Below, in pieces: positions 31,084 to 41,599 of a stretch of 64,000 bases of DNA. The translations under genes and the position numbers were made by a program. Position 1 is the first letter of the stretch; each line of letters starts with the position of its first letter. Origin of the DNA: Manduca sexta (Eukaryota; Arthropoda; Insecta; Lepidoptera; Sphingidae). The stretch is taken from NCBI RefSeq assembly GCF_014839805.1, contig NC_051120.1, positions 8,928,001-8,992,000 on the forward strand, given 5' to 3'. Under the pieces are notes generated by a model. It saw nothing but the letters and a program-made list of their open reading frames with translations. It ran no database searches and was not told the origin of the DNA.

Positions 31084-31092
31084 TTTTTTTTT
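31084..31092 (+). terminator. Pol III terminator of the tRNA gene
   Basis: A run of nine T begins 6 nt after the tRNA 3' end. This supports a transcribed gene. Confidence 0.85.
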
Positions 31093-31773
31093 GTTTATTT
31101 TTGGTTAAAATACGGTTGTAGTTTCTATGTTGTCTGTATTTATTTACTAACAAGTAACATTAAACAAAGTCATGCTAAAATACTGATATTACTATTAAGT
31201 CTCGTAAAAGACTTTGAAACATACATCAATAATTGTATTACAATTTTACGCAAATTTTCTTTTAATCACATCTTATCATTAAATGATTGCGCTCGTCACA
31301 CCGTTATTTTAAAATCCCATGAAAAAGAACTTATCAATAGTTCAATTGTACCCCTAATTATTTTCAAACACTTCTAAATATTATCTTTTCAATGACATCT
31401 TTAATTAAGAATTATTGCGCTCGTCATAGCTATTTTAGTTATAAAAATAATTTGTGACACTTATTGAATTTTACCCCAATAAATTCTAGCCTCAATTTCA
31501 CTCAACATTACATATTCAGTCACATAGAAGCTACACAATATAAAATGTATCAAGAGTTCAATTTTACCCCAATATATTTAGAATGTTCACTTTTCCCTAA
31601 TATCTGCTACGGACTGCTAACCCATATTTAAACCTTAACCCGATCGTCATTTATTTACAAGACGCTGCCGACAGCCTCAGTACCCTAATCAAAATCATTT
31701 ATTAAACCATAACCGCAGCGTTTGTCTTCATAGGGTTTTGAAACGTCATACGTGAAAATTATTGCTGTTGGGT
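31093..31773. other. AT-rich stretch after the tRNA
   Basis: A 99-codon open frame (31078-31377) starts within the tRNA tail and T-run and has no known domain. I regard it as chance. Confidence 0.4.
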
Positions 31774-31783
31774 TATTATCAGT

Positions 31784-32115
31784 GATAATAATATAATATC
31801 AGCCCTGTATTATATACTGTTCCATTGTTGGGCACGGGCCTCCTCTACTACTGAGAGGGATTAGGCCTTAGTCCACCACGCTGCCCTAGTGCGGATTGGT
31901 AGACTTCACACATCTTCGAAATTTCTATAGAGAACTTCTTAGGTGTGCAGGTTTCCTCGCGATGTTTTCTTTAACCGTTAAAGCAAGCGATAATTCACAA
32001 AGAATATACGTATAATTTTTTAAAAACGTCAGAGGTGTGTGCCCTTGGGTTTTCAATCTGCGAACATTCGTCTCGGCAGTCCGTTCCACAACCAACTAGG
32101 CTATCGCAGCTATCA
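31784..32115 (-). mobile_element. Family C SINE, full length with target duplication
   Basis: This is a 332-bp copy flanked by a 10-bp direct repeat (TATTATCAGT at 31774-31783 and 32116-32125). In sense it runs from the tRNA-like head (GCGATAGCCTAGTTGGTTGTGG), past a damaged B-box region, to ACAGGGCTGATATTATATT. It defines the full extent of family C. Confidence 0.88.
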
Positions 32116-32554
32116 TATTATCAGTAACTCTAGATTTATATCACAGAGTGCTCTATACTATAGAACAGGGTTCTCAAAGTATTTTTGGCCACCTTAGTGC
32201 CTAAAATAGAAATACCCACGCTCCCATCACTTCGATGAAAGGAAGAGAGAATCACGTGATTCATCAAGTATTCTAATATTATAAAAAATAGTTTTCTTTG
32301 TTACACTTTCACTCCTTAATTATTCAACAGATGATGACAAAATTTCCATATATATTAATTTTCGAGGATACAAGAAGCGACAAAGTACATTTCATTCAGA
32401 AAAAAAATAGGTACTGGATTTGATGTGTAGAAATTATGAAAATCACGCTTGTCCTGCGAGTTCGTGCCTCCCTTTACATGTAATATCTCCTTAATATGGC
32501 ACAGCCCCTACTTTGAAAAGCAATGCTATACAGAAATATAAGTAATGTTCTATA

Positions 32555-32960
32555 TTCACAGAGACAGTCTAGGTAGTTAAAAACCTTCTAGACTCACAGA
32601 GACAATCTGGATATATACTATTGCAATGTTTATTTCTGCCGGCAAGCAACATTGTGCAAGCTTTGTTGTATTTCGGCCTCAATTACCTTGTAGCTAGTGT
32701 TATTAAAATGATTACTTGACATCTAATATCTCATAGTGAGCATAGCTATTCAAGTTTTTTGGTGCTGCTATTTAAAGGACCTATTTAAAGGACGGCCTTC
32801 ATGATGCATCACAACCATCAGAGGTATTAGATACTATCAGCTATGTGACAGGCTCGTCTCGTCATGTTGAGGGGTTTCTTTTTCTGCACTAAGTACGTAG
32901 CAAGTCGGGTGCTCGTATCGTTATATGAAACTAGAAAAAGAAATACTGACAGTGTAATAT
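32555..32960 (+). repeat. Degenerate family D-like copy
   Basis: TTGCAATGTTTATTTCTGCCGGCAAGCAACATTGTGCAAG matches the front of the D copy at 27250. TCGGGTGCTCGTATCGTTATATGAAAC resembles its tail. The middle has rearrangements and a CAGAGACA repeat. Confidence 0.35.
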
Positions 32961-33479
32961 AGGCTAATTAAAAAAGGATTACTGTTACGCAAAGTCGTAA
33001 AAATTACTTTGGTCGCTGGGTTTTCTTTATGACGTCATTTTAGCTTTGCTTGTAAAGATGAAACGAGGTCGAAATAGTAAAAAATACAACTTATATAAAA
33101 ATGTGTTGTATATTTTCTCACATCAGTTCAAAGAATTATTTAAGAAATAATACATGTTTTATGTTTTTATTAAATTATCCTAGAGCTTACGAAAATGGGC
33201 CTTCACAAATGTAAATGCAGTGTTTTATTTATTTAAAAGTTATATTCATATTATTATAAAGTACGCACTTTCTACGAAATGATAATTCAATATTTTTATC
33301 GCATCTTTATCCGTAAGAAAAGCCTTATGCGCAGAAAATACCCAATATTACGATATCAATCCATAATTTATACGATAAACTCATATATTATTAAATGAAA
33401 TCAGATTAAAATATTCAATTATTATTCATGCGAACAAATTACCAGGATAAAAGTAGCATGCGTTAATCTAGCACATGGT

Positions 33480-33577
33480 CTGTACATGCGCTAAATTTTA
33501 TTCAAATCCGTTTAGTTGTTTCTGCCTTTAATTCAAATAAACATTCAAACATTTTCACGAACTTTTGCATCTATAGT
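33480..33577 (+). repeat. Family H fragment
   Basis: It shares CAAATCCGTTTAGTTGTTTCTGCCTTTA and CATTTTCACGAACTTTTGCAT with other H copies. The foldback element at 33580 begins at its end. Confidence 0.5.
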
Positions 33578-33579
33578 TA

Positions 33580-34307
33580 GTCCATTGAAAAGTTACATTT
33601 GGGGTTGCGTTTTTTAGAGGACGCAATTTTATTTTTTAGAAGTGTAGGGGGGGTCAGTGTAAAGCTACAGCCAAGTTTGTGGGGTCGCCACCCTTGTCCC
33701 ACGGCCGCCATCTTGGGTTGAAATGGTTTTACGATGTATCTCTTAAACTATTTATCTAACAAAAAATTATAAACATTTTTGTTGCAAATTAAATTCTCTA
33801 CAACTTTGTTCCAGTAACTTTTGTCGTAGAACTATAAATAAAAAGTTATAAGCAAAAATGTTAAGCAATTGCTTCATCTGTCCCAAAGCGATTCAGGATC
33901 CAGTAATTCGCGTACAAGCCGACAACCGCGGGTTTGTGTTGTACGTATTATGAACCTTATAAACACACGTTCTGATGACGTTGCAATGGACATTGCTTAA
34001 CATTGAATTTCTTAACATTTTCGCTTATAACTTTTTTTATTTATAGTTCTACGACAAAAGTTACTAGACCAAAGTTGTAGAGAATTTAATTTGCAACAAA
34101 AATGTTTATAATTTTTTGTCAGATAAATAGTTTAAGAGATACATCGTAAAACCATTTCAAACCAAGATGGCGGCCGTGGGACAAGGGTGGCGACCCCACA
34201 AACTTGGTTTTAGCTTAACACTGACCCCCCCTACACTTCTAAAAAATAAAATTGCGTCCTCTAAAAAACGCAAGGTAAGGCCTAAAAAATGTAACATTTC
34301 AATGGAC
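33580..34307. mobile_element. 728-bp long-TIR MITE (foldback element)
   Basis: The ends are GTCCATTGAAA and its inverse TTTCAATGGAC, flanked by TA on each side (33578-33579, 34308-34309). Inverted arms of ~290 bp (33580-about 33872 and about 34010-34307) are highly similar and enclose a ~135-bp centre. Both arms carry CAAGATGGCGGCCGTGGGAC. There is no coding. TA duplication fits a Tc1/mariner-like source, but the superfamily is not certain. Confidence 0.85.
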
Positions 34308-34309
34308 TA

Positions 34310-35051
34310 AGTATTTAGTGAGTATAACAAGGTATTGTGTGCGGTTTTGCTCGGGTAAGTTTTCCCAGAGTAAAAGTCCCTTTTAAACGTATTTCTCCAT
34401 GATGGAAAGTAGCCTGTTACTTGCATACATACTGCTATCTGCTGAAATGACTAGCAAATGTACTTTTAGTACTTTTTTATAAGTAGAGTAAAAATAATTA
34501 TACCTTATACCTTTAGAAAATTTCCAAATAAAAATACAATTTTGTTGTTACTTAATGACTTTATTACCCCAATATGTAATTGAATTAAATAAAAATATTT
34601 TAAACAGAAACTTAAAATATTAATTTAATTAAATTCACATATGCAAATGTAAACAAATAAATATCATGAAACAATATACATACTTTTAAATAAACATTAC
34701 AGAAAATTTTAATTATCTTAACAAACAACCTAACTATGTATTCTAATTTTCAAAAATAAAACCACATGAAAATAAATTAGTTAATAAATAAACTATTTAA
34801 CCGACCGCAACGAATAAACACATTTGGTCTTTTGGGGTAAATCCTTAATAGGAACCCGGGAATGGATAACTTATTCCAACTAGTCGCACTATAATCAAAC
34901 TTAGGGACGGTGGCACCAATTTACTACTAACCGTATATTGTGTATCTGATGCAATTAATAAGTTTCAGATTGACTATGTTAGAACGTGCCTTGAAATTGT
35001 ATACTATAATCCTGTATGGATTTTCATGTTGCAAACATTAGTCGTTTGAAA
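34310..35051. other. AT-rich stretch, no feature recognised
   Basis: No open frame or family repeat was identified. A GCGGTTTTGCTCGGGTAAGTTTTCCCAGA segment near 34340 is loosely like family G. Confidence 0.4.
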
Positions 35052-35232
35052 CAGTAGCGAAACGTCCATTATTTCAATTCCTACGTGCTTCCCTTTTAGA
35101 TTTATTAGCGTTTGTCTTAGTTTTTGTTTTTAGTTAAATTGGCCACGATATATTAACTAAGGCATTTTTTTGTCTCGGCTTTTGAAAACCGTTTGAATAA
35201 CTTCACCCTTCGCCACTGTTATATACATATAA
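35052..35232 (+). repeat. Family P dispersed repeat
   Basis: It is the second copy of the block described at 23545-23712, with a common start near GCGAAACGTCC and a common end near CTTCACCCTTCGCCACTGTTATA. Confidence 0.6.
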
Positions 35233-35264
35233 TATAAGCAATTTCGAAAGTTATCGCTATAGCC

Positions 35265-35370
35265 CCGTTACCAAGCTAAAGTGACAGTGAGCAGAATAGC
35301 TCGAAGAACTGACAATAGATGGGGTAGAATTCTCGAGTGGAGACTACGTATTGGCAAGCGCGGCGTTATC
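35265..35370 (+). pseudogene. RTE-type LINE RT fragment
   Basis: The DNA AAGCTAAAGTGACAGTGAGC ... GACAATAGATGGGGTAGAATTCTCGAGTGG corresponds, with stops and a frame change, to the KLKWQWAGH-I-x-R-R-T-D-x-R-W-G region seen intact at 44366-44646. It is a short relic with no continuation. Confidence 0.5.
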
Positions 35371-35734
35371 ACGTAGCTACAAATGATATAAAATTTTACA
35401 AGACAAATATCGAAATGTTAACGACTCCTTGGAGCTATAGAAGAAAATTTATATAAAAACTTATTACTATCACTTGGCGTTTATGAAAAAACTCGGTATT
35501 AAACGTAATGGTTAGTTTTTGATGAAATGCTTTCGCATTCAGGACTCGTCGCTGCGAAACTTTCATGTAAATTAGACGTTTTATTGCAAACGGCAAAGTT
35601 TTTAATGGGTGGGAGTGGTATTTCTGACAGCAATTTAGCTAACGTGTAGTGATTAAAATATAAACACTGAAATGATACTTAATGTCCTTTTTATATTAAA
35701 ATGATATTTTTTGATTTGACATCACAATAATTTT

Positions 35735-35918
35735 TTGCAGTTTTTGCTACATTTTTCATTGATGCTCTGTTCCTTTTGGTCACACCGTGATGTTATATAG
35801 CCTCTGGCCTTCCTTGATAAAAGGTCTATAGAACGCATTTTTTTTTATTCATGCCAGTAGTTCCTGAGATTAGCACGTCCAAAAAGACTCTTCAGCTTTC
35901 TGTAATAGTATATGTTAA
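35735..35918 (-). repeat. Helitron-like 5' fragment
   Basis: In reverse it reads CTATTACAGAAAGCTGAAGAG, then GACGTGCTAATCTCAGGAACTACTGGC and the TATAACATCACGGTGTGACC block. This matches 870-1140. Confidence 0.55.
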
Positions 35919-35937
35919 AACCTCGCTATGATTTCTA

Positions 35938-36190
35938 ATATCCAAGTTTTGACCTTTGACTCGAACCCAATGAGCTACGTACTAACTATAACGTAGTATG
36001 ATCCATCAAAACTCCAAACTAGTCAATTCTGATATTCGGAATACAACACATTATGTTTCACAGTATACACTTATTATATAAAATTGAATATCCAAGATTC
36101 GACCTCGGACCAGTACCCAGTGCCCTGCAAACTATGTATGACGTAATATGAGCTGTGACCGTCAAAATACCAAGCTCGTTTCATCTCAAA
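35938..36190 (-). repeat. Two diverged tRNA-like SINE heads in tandem
   Basis: Segments 35942-36050 and 36090-36185 are diverged copies of one another. In reverse each has a B-box-like element (GGGTTCGAGTC; GAGGTCGAATC) and a TACGTCATAC / TACTACGTTATAG block upstream of it. They look like the head of a further tRNA-related SINE family, not like functional tRNAs. Confidence 0.4.
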
Positions 36191-36194
36191 TCGC

Positions 36195-36900
36195 GTTTCC
36201 ACGGAACTCGCGCGTGCAATATTTTTAACCAACATATTTAACGAGCCTCAATTGTTGCTGAATAATATTAGACATTATTGCTGGACATACGCTACCTAAG
36301 TCTGACGATTTGTCGAAAAGATCTACTAACGTTAAATTCCTAGTCTGGGATAGAATTGGCGCACGTTTTAACCAAAAAATCTGTCTACGTCTCAAACGTC
36401 CTAATTCAAGCTGTGCATGATTAGCAAATATTTTTGTTCACAAACATAATTCACGAACAAAAAAATCAAAAATAATATTGCAATTACCCAACTTTTGAAA
36501 CAAACGTTTTACCAGTTTTCTCCAAACCCACTAAATCCCAATTCTTGGCATCCCAGCGCCGTTTGTACGTCTAAATCATATTTAACATTGTAAGTGCACC
36601 TCTAAAACGACAAGTTTGATAAATTGCACCATTTATCAACAGCACGACTTGATACAGTGCAACAAGAATATGCGACTATGAGATATTGTCACAGTTGTTA
36701 CGATGCTCCTAACAAATTGGTGGCTTTTGGTTCTATTTCAGAGGATTTTGCAGGTGAAGTTGGAACAAATTGATGTTACTAACGTAGTGTACAATAATAC
36801 TTAACATACTAACCTATATCTAGTACATTGTGGTGTTTTATAGTGACGTAGATTGTCAAAGAAGGGCCCTTTATCAACATTTGTTGGGGCCCTATAGGAC
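36195..36900. other. No feature recognised
   Basis: AT-rich sequence with no known domain or family repeat. Confidence 0.4.
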
Positions 36901-36904
36901 TGTG

Positions 36905-37142
36905 TTGGTGGTAGGATATGTCCTATAACCGCTCGGATAGCGACCACTGTGTTCAATCCTGCTATAGTGCCACACGTGTATCGCGTTCCAGGATCAGCCT
37001 GTGTATATCCGATTCCAAACGGTCAGCATAATTGTGTCGACTGCCGAGAGGTGATGATCTCTCATTAGTCGACACTCTATTGGACCCCCTCCACTACCAT
37101 CAGGTGTAGTGGGGTAACTTCGCCGGACACGTATAAAAAAAA
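36905..37142 (+). repeat. Family A SINE-like repeat, full length
   Basis: It runs from GTTGGTGGTAGGATATGTCC to CATCAGGTGTAGTGGGG and a GTATAAAAAAAAG tail, with a small deletion in the CCCGCCATAGTGGCC region. The minus-strand open frame here (37100-37426) reads through its tail. Confidence 0.85.
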
Positions 37143-37587
37143 GTGCGAAGTTTTGGGCGCCCGCTTAGTCCAATGTAGGTATGGACCAAGGGGCCCATAA
37201 AGCTGGGGGCCTCATATTGCTGGTACTGGTACCTACGGCCCTGGTGTTTTGTAGTATTTGCTAAAGCAGCTCTCAGTTTCGTTGTAAAGTTTAAGTAAGA
37301 GTTGATAACGTCTGTGTGATGTTTATTGTACGAGTGTTGTACGGTCTTGCTTCGGTGTAGTTGTATTACGGGTAAATTTTTATATATGAAAAGGATTCTA
37401 ATAAATAGTACCTGATGTAGAATCACAAAATAAATTAAATTAGCACTTTAAATTTGGAAAATAAATGGACGAATTTTGTTTTTAGGCGATATTCCTTTTC
37501 TAAATTCACGAGTCGGTCTTGTTTTAAGTGCTGACTCACGTGAACTAAATATTTTATTTACTAAAAGATTTAAAGATATAGACTACT

Positions 37588-37811
37588 AGGGTGACGAGGT
37601 TGTATTACAGTACGATTGCAATGGTGAGATCTTGGGTTCGATCTCCGGGATAGGCAGTGATATTGAGTATTTCTTCCCAGTATCAGCTTGAAGTTTGGAA
37701 TTTGTGTCCGATATGGCGATTGGAGCACTCCGTATTACATCATGGGACTGAACATATATGGCAAAAATGAATATCCTGGATGCACCTGCCTAATCCTTCG
37801 AGGATAAAGGC
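37588..37811 (+). repeat. Family B SINE, diverged
   Basis: It has GGGTGACGAGGTTGTATTAC (head), GGGTTCGATCTCCGG (B-box), AATTTGTGTCCGATATGGCGAT and TTACATCATGGGACTGAAC. Confidence 0.7.
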
Positions 37812-37814
37812 GGT

Positions 37815-38700
37815 TATTTTTTCTATCGTATCGTTCATTTTATTCGCTATTGTAAGGTAAATTAAGTACCTCTATCAAGGTCGACCCTCAATTTCTAAAA
37901 ACTGTAAAGGACCGTAAGTGATATCAAGCAATGACCAAAAATTTTTAATTTTATGACGACTTTGTCTGCTTTTCTTTTTAGTAGGGTTTAGCTAAAGCGC
38001 TAGGGATGTACTTTATAAACAAAACACTTTTCCAATTTACTAAAAATAATAATATTTACCGTAGCAAAAACCACAACACAATTTCAAATTTCCTCAGGCA
38101 AACCTACGAATAAATCTCCATACATTAAAGTATATTCGCATGTATGAAAATAGTTGTACATTCAGTTTGCACAGCTAAGGAACACAGACCAAGTCTGAAT
38201 GCCTTATGTTAATAGGCACCTTCATCATTATTCCAAAAGCTTGCTCAGTCACTTGAATGAACGCCCACAAAGTGCTGGTCCACGCCGATAATAACTTAGT
38301 GGCAATTTACTTACTGACAATATTCAGTTAAAATTTATTGGGATTTAATGGATAGGGGTACACTAAGGGGCGTTAAATCAGCATATGGTTTGAGCGTTGT
38401 TGGCCCTCAAGGCCCTTGTCTAGGAGAGATGCTTTCGGAAATATACTTTAGTAAACGTATTATCAAAGTTTTAAAATTTTTATTACATTTAATGCGGGTG
38501 CGGTAAAGGGTCTCAATGGAATCTGATGGTAAATCGAAGAGTGTGGAGAGGCCAAGATACTCTTTTAAAATCATTCATGCTAATATAAAAAAAAATGTGT
38601 GGAAATAATGCCACCAATAAGTCTATCTTTACGATAACTCATTCTCATACATAATGTTAATGTTAACGATTGTAGCAAGGCATCGTTGGCTGCGGCCCTT
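37815..38700. other. No feature recognised
   Basis: No gene or repeat could be supported. A short SINE-tail-like string (AATCTGATGGTAAATCG) occurs near 38520. Confidence 0.4.
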
Positions 38701-38705
38701 GATAC

Positions 38706-38891
38706 AGCATCGACTTAGGGGAAATGATTAGCCCTCGCCAATCGACATAATTGTGCCGGCCTGATGAAACCAGATATACAAAGGGTGATCCCGGAACGCG
38801 ACACACTTACGTGGGCTACTATGGCGGATTTTAACATCTTTTGTACGGTGGTCGCGTTCCTGGCGGATATAAAATATATCTTACCACCAGC
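38706..38891 (-). repeat. Family A copy, tail missing
   Basis: In reverse it has the complete head (GCTGGTGGTAAGATATATTTTATATCC) to about the CCGAGGGCTAATC region. The ~60-bp tail is lost. A family G end (ACGCGGGCGAAACTGCGGGCAAAACTTAAT, 38917-38946) follows closely. Confidence 0.75.
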
Positions 38892-38904
38892 AAAATTGGA
38901 TATT

Positions 38905-38946
38905 GTAGGGAGAAGACTTCACGCGGGCGAAACTGCGGGCAAAACT
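38905..38946 (+). repeat. Helitron-like 3' terminus fragment
   Basis: CGCGGGCGAAACTGCGGGCAAAACTTAAT matches the end of the element at 835-1480 except that CTAG is degraded to CTTA. Confidence 0.45.
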
Positions 38947-39221
38947 TAATAGACTATATTTTAGACCCCAACTTAACTATATTGTGTACCTATGATGTGA
39001 TTTATATCAGCAACATGTTCCAAGCCATTAGATGCATGGTACATATTGGTCCACTGTGCGTGATCCCAGAATGCTTTGTGTAATGGCCCGAATGACAGCG
39101 CATGAGTAACTGGCCGCAACTCATCTGGGATCAGCTTGTAGCCGTTTGTCTTTAATTTGTTTTGATGATTTGATTTTTCTTTGAATTTCGTCTGCTCAAG
39201 TAATTATATTAACATAACGTT

Positions 39222-39418
39222 GTTTGGTGCTACGATAGCCTAGTTGGGTCTAGACCGGACTGCCGGGACGAATGTCCGTAGGTTCAAATTCTAAGAGCAC
39301 ACATCTCTGACTTTTCTAAAATGATGTGGGTATTCTTTATGTTTTCTCAGTAGCAGAGGAGGACCGTGCCCAGCAGTGAGACAGTATATACAGGGCTGAT
39401 ATTATTTTATTATTATAA
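39222..39418 (+). repeat. Family C SINE with internal deletion
   Basis: The head (GCTACGATAGCCTAGTTGGG), B-box (GGTTCAAATTC) and TCTGACTTTTCTAAAATG are joined directly to the tail (CAGTAGCAGAGGAGGACCGTGCCCAGCAGTG). About 130 bp of the middle are missing. Confidence 0.78.
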
Positions 39419-39804
39419 CGCTTTCAGTCGGTACCTATAATATTAACAATTTCTTTATTTACACATATAAAAAATATAATTAAATACTAACATAATTTAC
39501 TGTTATATTACATACACACATTGTTGCAGTAAGTGTTGAAGGATATCAGTTTCATACAGAAAAATCCACTTATAAATTTATGTTTTTGGTATATTCACAT
39601 CATCAGAAATTTTGTTATTCCATGAATCAATTATTCGTAAATCCTGTCTTTTAAATCTTTAATAATCTGAACTGTTTCGGCATCGTTTATATTATTTACA
39701 TTTTCATTTTCACGTCACTTCCGTTATGTTTTGATTTCAGATCTTCTATTATGTTAAGTATGTTTCCTTTGTCGTAATGGGTTTGAGTGACTTGGAAGAT
39801 ATCA

Positions 39805-39995
39805 GTTTATAGTTTGTGTAGTAATGTTTAATAGTTTGTGTAGTAATGTTTAATATCTTGCCATCTTAAATAACGCTAGATATTTCTTTAATCTTACAAA
39901 AAAGTACACACTAGGTCTGAAGTAGAACAAAAGTCTGTACTTTTGTTCTACTTCAGACCTAGTGTGTACTTTTTTGTTTTTAGTTTACACAAACT
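39805..39995. mobile_element. Palindromic element with a perfect 39-bp hairpin core
   Basis: The core arms 39896-39934 and 39939-39977 are exact inverse copies around CTGT. Outside them TTATAGTTTGTGTAG (about 39810) is inverted as TACACAAACTATAATT (about 39985-40001). On the left AGTTTGTGTAGTAATGTTTAAT is tandemly doubled (about 39813-39856). It could be a small MITE with a duplicated left end, or a template-switch product. Confidence 0.7.
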
Positions 39996-40384
39996 ATAAT
40001 TAGGTCTGCAGTCGTACCGCAATACACCTTCGCGACCATGGCAGTCTATATTTTATATCTTATCATAAATAAAATATTTAGTTCATGTGAGTCAGCACTT
40101 TAAACAAGACTTCCTTTATGAATTAGGACAAGGAATTTGGCTTAAATACCAAATTCATCCATTTATTTTACAGATATTTTAAGTGCTTATTTAAATCATT
40201 TTGCGATTCTACATGAAAAAGGTACGAATTCTTAGAATCCATTTCACATATTCAAATTTTAAAGATTTGGAACACAAGAAATAAGGAATTTGAAAGAAGA
40301 TTATAATTAAAAACTAGAGGGTCATGCGACATATTAATTTAGAACGTTATGAATTGACCATAGAAAATATTATGAAACTTAATA

Positions 40385-40512
40385 TATTATGTCTTAGGGT
40401 GACGAGCGCAGTAGAGTGCACAGTACTTGATAATTCAAAGTTCTATATGATTGTTACTGTTTATGGGCGGTCATACCGCTTACCATCAGACAAGCGGTAG
40501 TGTCGTTCAGTC
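40385..40512 (+). repeat. Family D SINE, short copy
   Basis: It carries GACGAGCGCAGTAGAGT, GTTACTGTTTATGGGCGGTC and ACCGCTTACCATCAGACAAGCGG, then GTCGTTCAGTC. Confidence 0.65.
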
Positions 40513-40530
40513 GGTCAAACGTAGTAAAAA

Positions 40531-40583
40531 ATTAAATAATTAAAGTGTAATAAATATTTATTATTACACTTTAATTATTTAAT
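40531..40583. repeat. Perfect 20-bp AT-rich palindrome
   Basis: The arms 40531-40550 and 40564-40583 are exact inverse copies, with a 13-bp centre (TAAATATTTATTA). It lies between a D copy and a C copy. Confidence 0.9.
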
Positions 40584-40590
40584 ATAAGTT

Positions 40591-40914
40591 TAGTTAGGTG
40601 TGGAACGGACTGCCGAGACAAATGTCCGCAGGTGCAAATCCCAAGGGCACACACCTCTGACTTTTCTAAAAAATCATGTGTGTATTCTTTGTGAATTTAT
40701 CGTTCGCTTTAACGGTGAAGGAAAACATCGTGAGGAAACCTGCACATCCGAGAAGTTCTCTATAGGAATTTCGAAGGTGTGTGAAGTCTACCAACCCGCA
40801 CTAGGCCAGCGTGGTGGACTAAGGCCTAATCCCTCTCAGTAGTAGAGGAGGCCCGTGCTCAGCAGTGGGCAAGTATATAATACAGGGCTGATATTATTAT
40901 TATTATTATTAAAT
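40591..40914 (+). repeat. Family C SINE, nearly intact
   Basis: It lacks only the first bases of the head. It contains GGTGTGGAACGGACTGCCGAG, the B-box region GGTGCAAATCCC, all body blocks and a (TTA)5 tail. It is among the least diverged C copies. Confidence 0.85.
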
Positions 40915-41084
40915 ATAAGTTTAATCTATAATGTTAAAAGACGTTACGTTCTCATCAGACGCTACAAATAGATAAAAAAATAAATTAGAAATAAGGTGCA
41001 TATTAAATCAAAAAATAATTAAACAGGAACTAAATTTATTTCTACGTAATAAAAAAAAAAACAGATGAGTCCCTAGTGTCTGTA

Positions 41085-41290
41085 TTTTTTTTTGTCTGCC
41101 TGTCCGTCTGTCTGTCTATTTGTGAGAGCACATCTCCGAAACTACTGAACAAAATTTCATAAAATTTTCAAAGATGAACAGAATATATCTAAATGTAAGC
41201 AGCATATATTATATTTTATTTCATTAAAGTCGAATATCAAAAAAAATGTTATTTATGTGTACAAAGTTGCGGGTACAGCTAATCTATAAA
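41085..41290 (+). repeat. Family G-like copy, diverged
   Basis: It opens with a CTGTCTGTCT-type run, then ACATCTCCGAAACTACTGAACAAAATTTCATAAAATT, and ends GTTGCGGGTACAGCTAAT. The layout is that of lepidopteran elements ending GCGGG-x-AGCTAGT. Confidence 0.4.
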
Positions 41291-41298
41291 TATTATTA

Positions 41299-41593
41299 AC
41301 TAGCTGACTCGACAGACGTTGTCCCGTTTTAACTATGAATTTGCAGCGCGCATTCTGTCATTCGCTGACAGTTATTTCAAACAATTGACAATTATACAAA
41401 ATTAATATTTTCGTTAAGTTTTCTTAAATTTTCTAATTTTCCGCGCAATTTTTTGAATTGTTTCTTTCATAAGAACCTTCCCCTAACAATAACAAACACA
41501 ACAACAAACAAAATAGTGAAATCGGTCCAGCCGTTCACGCGTGATGGTGTGACCAAGGGAAATAGGGATTCATTTTTATATTTATAGATATCA
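41299..41593 (+). repeat. Family I dispersed repeat
   Basis: It begins ACTAGCTGACTCGACAGACGTTGTCC and ends GGATTCATTTTTATATTTATAGAT after GGTCCAGCCGTTCACGCGTGATGGTGTGACC. I recognise this as a common lepidopteran repeat type, but its class is uncertain. Confidence 0.55.
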
Positions 41594-41599
41594 ATATTT

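Noticed and set aside
31078..31377. 99-codon open frame after the tRNA.
   Set aside because: It starts at the Pol III stop, is AT-driven and has no known domain.
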